A DNA stretch of 64,000 bases from Cristatella mucedo (Eukaryota; Bryozoa; Phylactolaemata; Cristatellidae): contig WPIO01000120.1 in assembly GCA_009760855.2 (NCBI GenBank), positions 1,116,001-1,180,000 on the forward strand, written 5' to 3'. A model generated the notes under the pieces. The model worked only from the letters and a program-made list of their open reading frames with translations, did no database searches and was not told the DNA's origin. Positions 24,890 to 36,600 of the stretch are shown here, piece after piece. Each line of letters starts with the position of its first letter. The stretch's first letter is position 1. Made by a program: the position numbers and the translations under genes.

Positions 24890-27475
24890 GGTGCATGAGC
24901 GATCACAGCAACGGTCACACACTCGACTAAACTGGAGCCTACAACAGCAAGTGATAGTCTGTTATTAGCTAACGCTACTTTTCTGACCACATACATATGT
25001 CATGCAGTCTACAATGTGTGATGTGATCGTCTTCTAAAATCACCTCTAAAAGAAAAAACCTCAAGATCTACGCTGAGCTGGTTTGGTCTAGCTGTTAAGG
25101 TGTTGGCCTGGACCAAAGTCTGACTGAGGTCGAGGGCTCGAGCCCCGAGGCGTATGTGAAGCGCCTGAATAGAGATTAAGTTCTCTTGAGGCACTATATA
25201 AACTAATTATATATATATATATATATATATATTGCTATCCCATTAAGAAAATCAGCCTTGCCAGTGCTGCTAATCCACCTTTTGACCTGTCATCATAAGT
25301 AAGATTGCTACAACACTAGGCTAGCTGGTACGCTTGATGAATTCGCACTGCTGACTTGGTACACTGAGTGCTGTCACCCAGACGGCCTATGTTTTACCAA
25401 CAACGTTAAACTAGCAAGGTCTGTTTAGGGCAGGCTTGAAAAAGCATATGTAAGATCTGACTGAGTGTCCATCGACATGCTTAGGGGGCTACTGTAGATA
25501 ATATAATTTATTGAAGCAAAAGCTGAGTATAGCTTTTATAAGAAAGGTGTTAAATCGCAGATGCTGATTCCAAAAATGCTTTCGTTTTCAACCGTCTCGT
25601 TAAATACTCCCAAGCTGTCGATGTACCAAGTGATCTTGGTGACGATCTAGCTGAACGCTTCTCTAGCGTCTTTGTCTATAAAATAGACAATATCAGAGAG
25701 TTTGCCCCTAGTTCATCGGCATCCGCCCAGGATCCATTTTTATTCTTTCCATGCAGCAACATAGTTTCTACATTCAATCCTATCACTAAATCTTTCTTGA
25801 GCACCTCTTATCTTGAGGGACATCACTATCACTACGTTAAATAGTTCAGGTCACATCTAATCGTGACTGGACGCAGATCAAGTAAAGAACGTTTGAAGTA
25901 AGAAGTACTTCAGGGTTCATAGCTTGTTCCAATTTCTTATATGGTTTATACTGCCTATTTAGCCGATGTGATTGCCAGGCACAGTGTGCACTTTCAATTC
26001 TATGCAGATGAATCTCAACTGAGCATCTGCTTTCATCCATCGAAGCTCTGCAGCACGGCAAGTTGTCTCAACTCTATCGCTGCATGTATTGATAAAATCC
26101 ACAAATTGATGGCAACATTGTTTCTGAAATTTAATTAAGATACATCATACTTATAGCTGCGAGTTGAGCAAGTGCTATGCGAAAAGTGAAACAGCCAATG
26201 CTCTAAACCTGCTCCTCCCGTATACCTCTGGTTGAATCTGCACGATATCTATGTGTCCTCTTTCAAAGTGCCCTTTCTTTAGACGACCACTTTAGCTCAA
26301 GAATCAAGCTTATCTTCTTCCACTTTTATAGCATTGCTAAAATGTGGGCTTGTTGAACTAAGAATACAACACCTAAAGTGGTCCATGAACTTGTGACATT
26401 ATGTCTCGATATCTGCAACTCACTGCCTGCTGGTCTACCCACCTGTGCAATCTGGTGCTTCCAGCAGATGAAAACTCTGCAGCTAGGACTGTCCGTCGCG
26501 ATTGTCTCAGTGGCCAAATCCCAGAGCTGCTCTGCTCTGAGACCCGCTCTGGCTTCCAGTCAATTAAAGGTATCGACTTTAAGGTTTTGCCACACACTTT
26601 TAGGTTCCTTCATTATTTAGCTCAAATATACATATCACATCCACTCCCACACAAGGCTATGTATTGTACCATATGATCTAAATGCTAGCCCTTACTGATT
26701 TCGAATCTCAAGTACTTTGGAGACCGCGCTTTTAGTTCGTATTCTATCAAAGCGTGGTAATTTAATTCCTAATATCAACAAAACATCTCTTGACTTGATA
26801 CACGTTAAAAAAGAAATTAAAAAAATGCATATATAAATTACAGCATTCAGAGTAGCTAGGAATACAGGGAACCCAGAGGTACTTTTATTAGAGAAGTATG
26901 AGAGGAAGTGAATCATTCCATTGTAGATGGAAATCCCTAGAAGCTTATTAGAGAAAGTTTGATGGTGGAATGCTTGATGAACCAGTGTTAGTGCCGCAAT
27001 ATAAAAGCCGAGTAACAAGAGGATGGCAAAGAATCGAACTAAAGTGGCAGCTCCTACTGATAATCTCCCTCATAGTCATGTTTACTTGATTCTTGCTTTG
27101 TGTGGTCATGAGTGCTGACACTTTGCATGCAGCAAATAACCATATTTTACTATAAGTTTAATTATTTTTTTAAATGTTAAATAATTACCAGTCATTTGAA
27201 AAATATTTTAGCAAGCCCTTCAGAATTAGAAGTAATACATCTCAAGTTATCAAATATTGTTAGATACATATTTATAAATAAATATTTGAGCTTACCGTGT
27301 GTTCGTTATCTCTAACAATAATCTCCTTGTAGCCACATAGAGTGCTATTACTAACCGATCAATTATGCTTCTTTTCAGCAAATGTAAAGTGCCTACGAAG
27401 ACATTAGGTCTACTAGAGTTGCTACATCAAGTTTATTAGTAGAAGTAGCAGTATTATTATTATTTTTGGCTCTTA
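24890..27475 (+). mobile_element. LINE A, long decayed copy with nested SINE
   Basis: The copy contains the end of the endonuclease (CGGTCACACACTCGACTAAA, as at 16562), the linker after a SINE interruption (CTAGCTGGTACGCTTGATGA, compare 16820), reverse transcriptase text (TTAGCCGATGTGATTGCCAG then a TTCTATGCAGATGAA palm at about 25998), the C-terminal region (26280-26830) and the tail (AAGTGCCTACGAAGACATTA at 27388, then TATTATTATTATT). No long frame survives. Confidence 0.7.
25070..25233 (+). mobile_element. tRNA-derived SINE, family 1, inserted in LINE A
   Basis: The element runs GAGCTGGTTTGGTCTAG (A-box region), GGGCTCGAGCCCC (B box), a LINE A-like stem-loop (GAAGCGCCTGAATAGAGATT, TTCTCTTGAGGCAC at 25158-25194) and a (TA)n tail. 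The LINE A linker is interrupted here. Confidence 0.8.
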
Positions 27476-27479
27476 ACTT

Positions 27480-29945
27480 ATGCAGTCAAGTAAGCATTAT
27501 CAATTTTCTAAGGAGCTCAATGAAGTTCGACAGTTAAAGAATTTAATGGGTACCAACTTACTGAAAATCTAGCAGATGCTTCTGCACGAGCGACCCGAAA
27601 ATTGTCTTTCTAAAGACTATTCATTTTATTCGGTATCCAGATGTTCCCCCATCAATTGCCGCATTATGGCAACGCCTTAGATTCCAGTCACTTACCCTGC
27701 CTACTGAGGAAATGCCACATTGAGGGAGAGCAACAGTCGGATACCAAAGAGACTACATGGATCAAAATTCCGACTGATCATCTTTACCCTATAAAATAAA
27801 ATAGTATTTATCATAACCAAAAACACCCCAAGTTAACCAGAAGACTTAACGTTAAATTTATTGAGTTAGTCAGACTCTATGATGTGGGCTTGGTTACGAC
27901 CTCAAGCTCAAAGGCATTTTTCAGCACCTTTACAGAGATTAGGTTATCTTGTGGCTCTATACGAATGAAAAATGGATGTTTTTGATAGTTTTTATGGTCA
28001 TTTTTTATATACTGTGAATAACGTTGTGTAAACGATGTCTATGGTGAATGATTGGATGTTCTTTTTACGTTTTTAAGTCTGCTGCAGGATGTGCTGCGAT
28101 GCGACACAAATATGGCTGGTCTTCTCGATACTGCAGGACTTTCGTGTAGGTACTTTTCAAAAGGCATTTAGTTTATTAAACAATCACAAACCGCGCTGAG
28201 TCATAACAGGAGAAAATATTTTTCTCTTCCTGTATGGATAAATCCGTGCACTACAACGAGATCTACACATCGTGTCAATATACTGCCAAGTGCCATGAGG
28301 TTTCTCAACTTTGCATTGGAGGACAACTCAGGTTTAAAAATGGTTTTGTTTTTCCTTTTATGGCTCTAGGCAGAAGTGTCTCTAAGAATCCTCCATTTAC
28401 TTAACCAACCACACTTTTGCTGTTTCTTCCGTATTTGAATGTATAAATAGTCCACCACTTGGCTATAGCAGCTGAATGTAGGTACTTGGCTCTTCAATAA
28501 AGCCCAGAGGTCCAGCAATGTTTTACTTGGATAGGTAGCTGCGATCGCTGCTCTTTGATCGACGGATATTTTCAAACTCCTATCCTGATCCTACAAGTCT
28601 GATGTAGGCTGGCTCCTTCATTCCTAGCTAATCGACTGAACCAGTTTAAGATTCCTGGTGCATTCACGCCATCTCAGGGAATCATACTAGTTATGATACT
28701 GCTGCATTTAAAGACCATTGGGGAAATGACCTTCTGCACTGTAGTTGAAAGACAGTGCAACTCGGTTTCCTATTATTTTTCAGCAACGTGTATTACCTGC
28801 TATTGTGGGTGGCAGCATCTCTTTACAGCCCCCTAGGTGCTACTCACTTCAATACTTCCCTTCATGCTATTTTCTCCGAGCCAAATAAAACACTACAGCA
28901 TAGTACTGAATAAGTCTGTATGGCTTTTTTAACTTACCTACAGAGATGGGTAGCATAGAATTAAATTACACTAACGTGCACTCTCACAGGGGTGAAACTT
29001 TAAAAACTGGATCTATTGGATCTATTATTCGTTAGAGATCCCATTTAATTGGAAGCTGCTGACAGAACTTAGAAAGGTGCCCATGCACTGCTTACAATGC
29101 TGGTGAATAAAGCAATGCATGCTATATCGGACTGCTACTTATATTGCCTTGGTCCGTAGATGACGTTTATCCGATGCCATACTCATTTGTATAAACTTTA
29201 AAAACTTAAATACAGGTGATTGAGTGCCAGGTGATTTTGCTGCTTTACTGGTTTCAGACGTCTGTCACTTTCAAATAATTATTTTTGGACGAAACTAAAC
29301 ACTACTGCGGAAAAATATATACTCTCATGGGGTATTTGGAGAAATAAATGTCATCACTGGATCATATAAGAGTCCGAATACAAATTCAAAAGATTTCAAA
29401 TATTTCAAACCCTGGCAAAGTTACGGCATGATGAAGCTCTTTTACAAGAACTTAATTATAACTGAACCTAGAAGCAGAGTATGTCTCTTGCAGGGTGAAA
29501 CACTTTCCTCTTGAAGAGACACTAAATAACCAATAATTGAGTTGAGATATTTATTAAACCGCCATTGCAGCTCTGGGCTTTCAAACACTAATTAGCTAAT
29601 CCATCAAATTCTTTCCTTGATTCGTGCTACTATATCAACATATTTAATTACAAGCAGTACAATAGTTCATCTGTGACTATGGTGTGCATAGTACTTAGTG
29701 GAGGACCAGTAGTGCTGACTTTTATTAGGCTTGAAAAATAAATATTCTTAATGAGGGAATAGGTTTCTATGTTAAATACAGTTTGCGAGAACATGGTGCA
29801 CATAAACAGTATTCAGAATGTTCCCAACACAAAGGAATCATTATTCAATGCTTGATAGCTGGCAACAATTATTTAGAAAACATATATCTTCGTATATAGG
29901 GAAATTTAGTTCTTAGAAAAGAAGTCGGTCAATTAGTAGTGGAAA
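27480..29945. other. No supported gene
   Basis: AT-rich sequence downstream of the receptor gene. A weak, decayed SINE-like tail lies at about 27930-27965 (CACCTTTACAGAGATTAGGT). No coding frame is convincing. Confidence 0.35.
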
Positions 29946-29951
29946 ATATGT

Positions 29952-29957
29952 TTTATT
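29952..29957 (-). terminator. Candidate polyadenylation signal AATAAA for the receptor gene
   Basis: On the minus strand AATAAA lies about 300 bp past the stop codon at 30259. It is the nearest clear canonical hexamer I noticed. The sequence is AT-rich, so chance occurrence is likely enough that only transcript data would settle it. Confidence 0.35.
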
Positions 29958-30258
29958 AAGCAGGGATACCAGTTTGCCAAGTAAAGGCTAAACATCTTTA
30001 CGTGGGATTAAGAGCACAGTCTAAACTATCATACTTACATATATTGCACAGAGCCCCACAGTAAATGTAACAGTATTGAGAAGCAACATTCGCAATTTCA
30101 CCAGAAACAGTATTCTTATGCCGGAATTACCTTGGTCATTTGAAATATATTTCAGCAAGCCTTTCGGAATAAGAAGTCATAACTCTCACTCTAAGAAATA
30201 TTGTCTAAGCTGACCATACGGCGCTGTGTATGGCGATAAGAGTTTACTATTAATCTGG

Positions 30259-30633
30259 CTATTTCTTTCCTGGCATAAGAGTCATTATTACTACGCTCGC
30301 TAAAATTGTCATAGAGACAAAAATCCCGAGCAACAGTCTGTCAATCACCAAGCCAACAGTCATCCAAGTGTGTCGACGATGATCCAGAGAGGAATCGTTA
30401 GCCTGTTTTAGTTTCATGTCCTTAAGGACCTCGAGGATGTCTGCTAAGATCAGCTCTGCTTTTCCGTTAGTATTTTCCTTCCCGTTTTCTTGCTCCATTT
30501 GCGATGTCACATCGGGGCCCAGTGTTGCCCGATCTCTGAATGTCTTTTGGAAAGATGCTGTGGTCGATGGCAAACTATGTCCTATCTTCCGAGGAACTAT
30601 CCAAACCCATCTTCCAATTTTCTCGATGACCAC
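30259..30633 (-). CDS. Receptor exon 10: cytoplasmic loop, MA helix, M4 and stop
   Basis: Starts VVIEKIGRWVWIVPRK after acceptor ATCTTTACAG. It continues through a charged loop to ELILADILEVLKDMK (amphipathic MA helix), then VGLVIDRLLLGIFVSM and the rest of M4, ending MPGKK and TAG. It lies 9.5 kb from exon 9. Confidence 0.92.
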   Translation of the reverse strand: MVIEKIGRWVWIVPRKIGHSLPSTTASFQKTFRDRATLGPDVTSQMEQENGKENTNGKAELILADILEVLKDMKLKQANDSSLDHRRHTWMTVGLVIDRLLLGIFVSMTILASVVIMTLMPGKK

Positions 30634-33600
30634 CTGTAAAGATATCCACGTGAGGAGAAAGTTTTAAGTTTTTAATTACAGCATTACTGATTCCGATTAT
30701 GAGATAACAAACTGAATGTTTGATCTTGCAAGTAAAACTAGACAGTAGAGTTTAATTTTAGATCTGTTGTGGTTTAGACTACTGCAGCCATTTCTGCATG
30801 GCCAAACACTAAACACATACCTTCAACTAAATGTTCATGCAGCAGAGATAATATTGATCTCTCAAAAATATATTGCTGTTACCTGCGAGTAATTTACCAT
30901 AAATTGTTTTGAATACATTATGATTAAGTGATAACAACACTTCATGTTGCGAATACGTGAACCGGTTATCCAGGATGAATACCAATCATAACAAACAATG
31001 TAAGTCTGTAAGAAAAACGAATTGCCAAGGAGTGAAGTAAGGCAAATGTGTTATCAACTGGACTTTAGTAAGTTTAACTGTTCTAGTAGTTATCCTGCAC
31101 CGAAATGGCACAACGTGGTTATTGCTGCTGATTCATATCTTGCAAATTATGGTTTTCAAACCTTTTCCCGACTAATAGAAGAACAATTTTAGTATGATAC
31201 GTAATGTCAATTTCATTCATCATTTTAGGTCCATTGATTTTAATATGTAGCTTAAAAAGTAATGTGATCCGCGTAAATATTTAATTCTGGCATATGCAAC
31301 ATGAAGTAATAATAATAATAATAAAACACTTGATAAAGCGCCTCCATAGAACTCAATCTCTTTCTAGGCGCTTCACATTAGTTGCAAGAGAAGCATGATT
31401 AGATTTTTAGTAGTAGTATGCCATGCTCAATTAACAACAAAAATAACATCATTAGGAGTGACATGCAGATGTAGCTAACAATTTAGAAAATCTACAAGGA
31501 CTGAGCTTGCATTATGCCAGAGAATAACTCAGGTGTTTCATTCAGACTATGTGGCATACACACTCCATTTTGGGCCTAGCAAAATCTGAGGACTGCCTGG
31601 GTGAACTACAGCAGTTGTTAGTCTACGCAATGTTTGCCTACGATAAAATGGTCAGCACGATTTTTTAAGTTCAAAATGTTAGCCTCTCCCAAGAATTATT
31701 GGTATCCTTGAGCCTTTATTACAAGATAGCTACTAATAAATAATCTTATTTAATTCTTGAGATCTTACAATTGGTGAACCCCGGATATAATAAACCTAAG
31801 CTTTAGCCAAAACTATGATACTTGCTCACGTGAATCACGCTAAACTCTTAGAAAATGATTTATTATTCCACTTTATAATGATTCTTTGGCTGGAAAATGA
31901 TGCCAAAAAAGGGCACATCATACATAAACATGATTATTATCTAAACGTAGACGCCCCAATAATTCATTTCTAGATTGTAATGTTACTCTTCGCCTAAAAA
32001 CCGTTAACATTAATACCAACCACAAATCCAATAATTGCCTTAGACTTGCTAAAGAATCACTAAATATCAAATAGCAGCCTTAGTTAAAGAGTTCTATTAG
32101 GTAAATCCAGGTCTCGACTCTTATAAACTCGCGAAAAGTAATCAAGATCATTATTCGAGTTAAGAGTATTCGAGTTAGGCACTAGGAAAATATAGCTGAC
32201 TGAAGTGCTAATAGATCTATTTCATAGATATTACTAAATCTAAGCTTAATGAGATCTTAAGAGAGGGGAATGTAAGTTTTAGTCTTTACAATTATATTAC
32301 TCATTTATATAGTGCCATATGATAACCTATTTCTATGAAGGCGTTCAAATATGCTGAGGGGTCTTGCTTGAGCGGATGACCTCGGCCAGCCCTTGGGCGG
32401 GTGAGCACCTTAACAATTGGGCCTAACTAGCATGGGATATAGAGTATAGAACCCTCCAGACTTTAAATTTTTTGTACTGAAGGCGAGGTTTCCATAGAAT
32501 TCTAGTTACATCAGAGGTATAGATAATTTTACAAGATAAAAACTGTAGGCATGACTTTGTGAAACCTGTGAAGACTGATTTAAAGAAGTCAGCAGTACCC
32601 GCAGACACTGGAGGGAATTAAAAGTGAATGATACATTTTTTAGTTGAGTCACTTCTTTTTTGAAGAATTTTTCCAGGTTAGAAATTACTGGAGTAATGCG
32701 GCTGTTGAATATATATCAAAAGGCAAGCGTCTACAGTAATTCAACACCTAGTGCGATTCCCACGTTGGGCTTCATTTTCTTCTCGAACGCCCTCAGTTGG
32801 TGTTAAGCTAAATAGAGTTCACCAGCTTCTGCATTTGCGATTTGATCTCCACTCGATTCTTTCCATAAGACCAGTCTCAGATTGGAAGACTTACGTTAAG
32901 GTAAATAAATACCTACTCACCGATATTTTAACCTTCTCCCAGTCAATACCTGCTGAAACCGAGAAATGCACGAGCAAACGGCATAGTACCTCTTCAAATG
33001 TCAGGTGAAGCTTATTTTATGATTGCAGATGCTGTATCTCTAGCAGAAAACTGAAGATTAGCTAGCAGCGAACGTTCATATATTTTGAATTCACGCAGAA
33101 GCAATGGCATTTTGTTTATTATTTGTTGGAAATTAATTACCACTAGAAAATACGTATTCTATCTCTGGCTACTGGGCATTCCTAATAACCGAAAAACATA
33201 TAATTTGGCTTGGCGTGGATGTCGGATCTTTCCATTTCACTAGACGAGGCTTAGTCATATTAATAGCTGTCGTGTAATGAAAGCTTTGTCAGGGTTAAGA
33301 ATATTGCTAAATGTTGTGTTTTTGAACTGATCGTTAACTGCAGTTTTCGGAGGATCAAAAAGTAAGACAAATTACTTGTCGTGATCAAACGTTTCGCGAA
33401 TAACTGATGAATGTGGAAACGCACCCAATTGGTCCAAAATTGTTACATTTCCGATTGAATGAGGTTGAATCGTATAAAAGACTGCTGGATAATTTTCAGA
33501 ATGTCAAAGCAGTAGTCTTGCGTAAAGAACAAAAATTGATACATCTAAAGCCTTTTAATTGCCCACCCATTTACAGTAAACCATTTACTGGCCAATGCTG

Positions 33601-36600
33601 TCAGGTCTGACTCCCCAGATATTAAGGGCTCAGCCGAAAAGTTTTCAGCCTTCTTTACTGAAAAAATTGTGCACATTCGTGCCTCCATTAAGCCCCCTCC
33701 GACCAAAGCAATCGCCGTTCCTCAACCTGTGACCTTTCTTAAAAGATTCTCTGATGTTTCTGCCTGTGCTGCGGCTGCCTTAACAAGGTCTAGCAAAAAG
33801 AGCTCGTCTCCTGAAGACCCTATACCTTCATCTCTGTGGTCTTCACTTGCAGACCAACTTAGCCCTGCCATAACCAAGATTTTTAATGCTTCGTTGGGAA
33901 AAGGGATCGTCCCCAAGTCCTTCAAATCGGCAATCGTTAGACCTATTCTTAAAAAGCCTGGATTAGACACAGAGGTCCTAGCAAACTATCGTCCAGTTTC
34001 CCTTCTTCCATTCTTGTCAAAGATTCTTGAAAAAATTGTTGCCAAGCAGCTAGTTGAACATACTGAAAATAATGGAATGTCAGAAACATTTCAATCAGGT
34101 TTCAAGAGGCAGCACTCTACTGAAACTGCTCTCCTCCGTGTTAACAATGACATTCTACGTGGGAACGACGACGGGAATGTCACTGCCATAGCTCTGCTAG
34201 ATCTGTCTGCTGCCTTCGACACCATTGATCACGAAGTTCTGCTTGAACGATTGAGAACAACGATCGGTCTGGCAGACGAAGCACTGGCGTGGTTTAAATC
34301 ATACTTGTCTGATCGTGTTCAATCCGTGTCGTGTGGGGGTCAGGTCTCAGACATGAGAAGGGTCACCTGTGGAGTCCCTCAAGGGTCTGTACTTGGTCCC
34401 TTGCTGTTCTCCATTTATACGCAACCTCTGGGAAAGTGATTAAGGCCCATGGAATAGGATATCACTTCTATGCTGACGATACTCAGTTGTATTTGTCATT
34501 TAAACCGTCGGAATCTGCTGCACCAACTGAGAACCCGAATGCTTGCCTTGCCGATATTCAATCCTGGATGTCGGAAAACTTCCTGAAATTAAATGACGAT
34601 AAAACCGAACTGCTTCTCATAGGACACCCTAAGCGTGTGGCTGGATTAAAAGGCTTTGCTGTTCTAATAGGCGATGCTATTGTGCGACCTTCACCACTTG
34701 CTCGTAATCTAGGTGTCGTGTTCGACAGCTGCCTCAATTTCAAAAGCTTCATTCAGAAGACTGCCTCTACAGCTAGCCATCACATCCGATCCTTATCCAA
34801 AATTAGAAGCTGTCTCCCACAGTGGCTTGTAAAAAAATTAACTAGCTCTTTAGTTCTGTCTCGGCTTGATTATTGTAATTCCCTTTTGGCTGGGCTACCA
34901 AAGAAAGCTATTTTGCCACTACAGCGGACTATGAATATGGCTGCAAGGCTGGTCTTCAAGTCCCAGCGGTTTGAGCACGTGTCACCTTTGCTGGAAGAGC
35001 TAGGATGGTTGCCGGTTGAGCAAAGGATACGGAGCAAAGTTCTTACGCTGACCCACAAGGCCCACCACGGCTTGGCTCCTTCATACCTAGCTGAACTGCT
35101 ACATCAGTTTCAGCCTGTTCGCGCCCTCAGGTCCTGTGTGGACAATAAATTAGCTGTCCCATTCCTCCGCTTAAAGACAGTTGGCGACAGAAGCTTTAGC
35201 TCTGCAGGTCATAGACTGTGGATCTCGCTTCCACAATTCTTACGCAACGACATCTACTCTCCAACTGCCGACTATGGCACATCTTTTTCAGCGGTCCTGA
35301 ACTGCTACTTCTATGCTACTCACTACCTCAACTGCTCTCCTAACTCTGCTATGCTTCCCACTTTCTCTTTGTTGCGTGAGATGAAGTCTGTTGGCTACCG
35401 AATGCGTACCGAAAGCCGCTTAGGCTGTGAGTGTGCTATACAAAACTCTCCTGCGTAACGCCCACATGGTCTATATGACTTTGTGGAGTTACTGACGGAG
35501 ATACAATCGCGTAGTTTTGAAAATGCAACCTCAAACCTTGCAGATATTATCGAGATTATTATTGTAACAGAAAATATATTTAGAAACATGAATATAAAAA
35601 TGGGAGAATTTTTATTCTGGATGAAATAATGAACCATATTTCTCAATTTTAAGGAAGCAGTAATTTGTTGTTTCTGTAGAACATGCATTCGGTTATTCGA
35701 GGTTGTTAACTATCGTAGGATACTGGACTTCGGTGGCTCCAGAAAAATATAATAACGACTAGGCCTTCATTTCTGTCAGCCAGGCACCTGCCGATAAACG
35801 TTAATTCTAAGGCTAGCAAATTAGTGTGCTCTGCAGGCAAGGACTTTTGTATATGAATAGTGGATCAGTTTGCTAGAACATACTTTCACAAAGTTTAGGC
35901 TTGCTAAAGCTTAGTGATGCGAGCCAAAGTGCAGATGTGTGTGCTTCATGTGAAGTCTTTATATCTTTAATATCGTTGATATGAAATTTATAGGCTATAC
36001 AAGAGACACACATAAATATATAGTCAAGCAATTTCAAACGAACCAGATGCAAATTTGAAAATATTCAATGACAGTCAATTTATCTTCTTGATGTTGGAAT
36101 ATTGAGCAACCATATCTTGAAGCTTAGTACTTCCAATAGCTACCCAATGCAACTTTAATTCAACGTCTAGATTTGAATGGTTACGTCCAAACAGCTGGTA
36201 AGTCTTGGTTCATATATTTTTCATTTTTATCCGATATTATTATTGAATCACATTTATTTTGATATTTGATGTTTGTGTTGGGTTACCACTAAGGAGATCA
36301 TAATACAGGCCTATCAGTACCAGTTTTGTACTGTTGCATACAGCAAAGACCTGTTTCAATCGGATCAGTTTGTTTTACAGTAGCCCCTACGAAATTACTT
36401 GCTTTAGGACAGTAAATGTCTACAGCTTTTAGCCACATGCCCACAATGCAAGCTGCTGCTTATGCTTGGCCGACTGTCAGTAACCTGCCTATTATGTGTG
36501 ATCGTTCAAATCGATTAATGAATCCCACTTTTCATTTTAATTTACTCCTAGTCGTTATTGCTGTTGCTGTGGTTCATGAATTAGATTTTAATTGTAGAAA

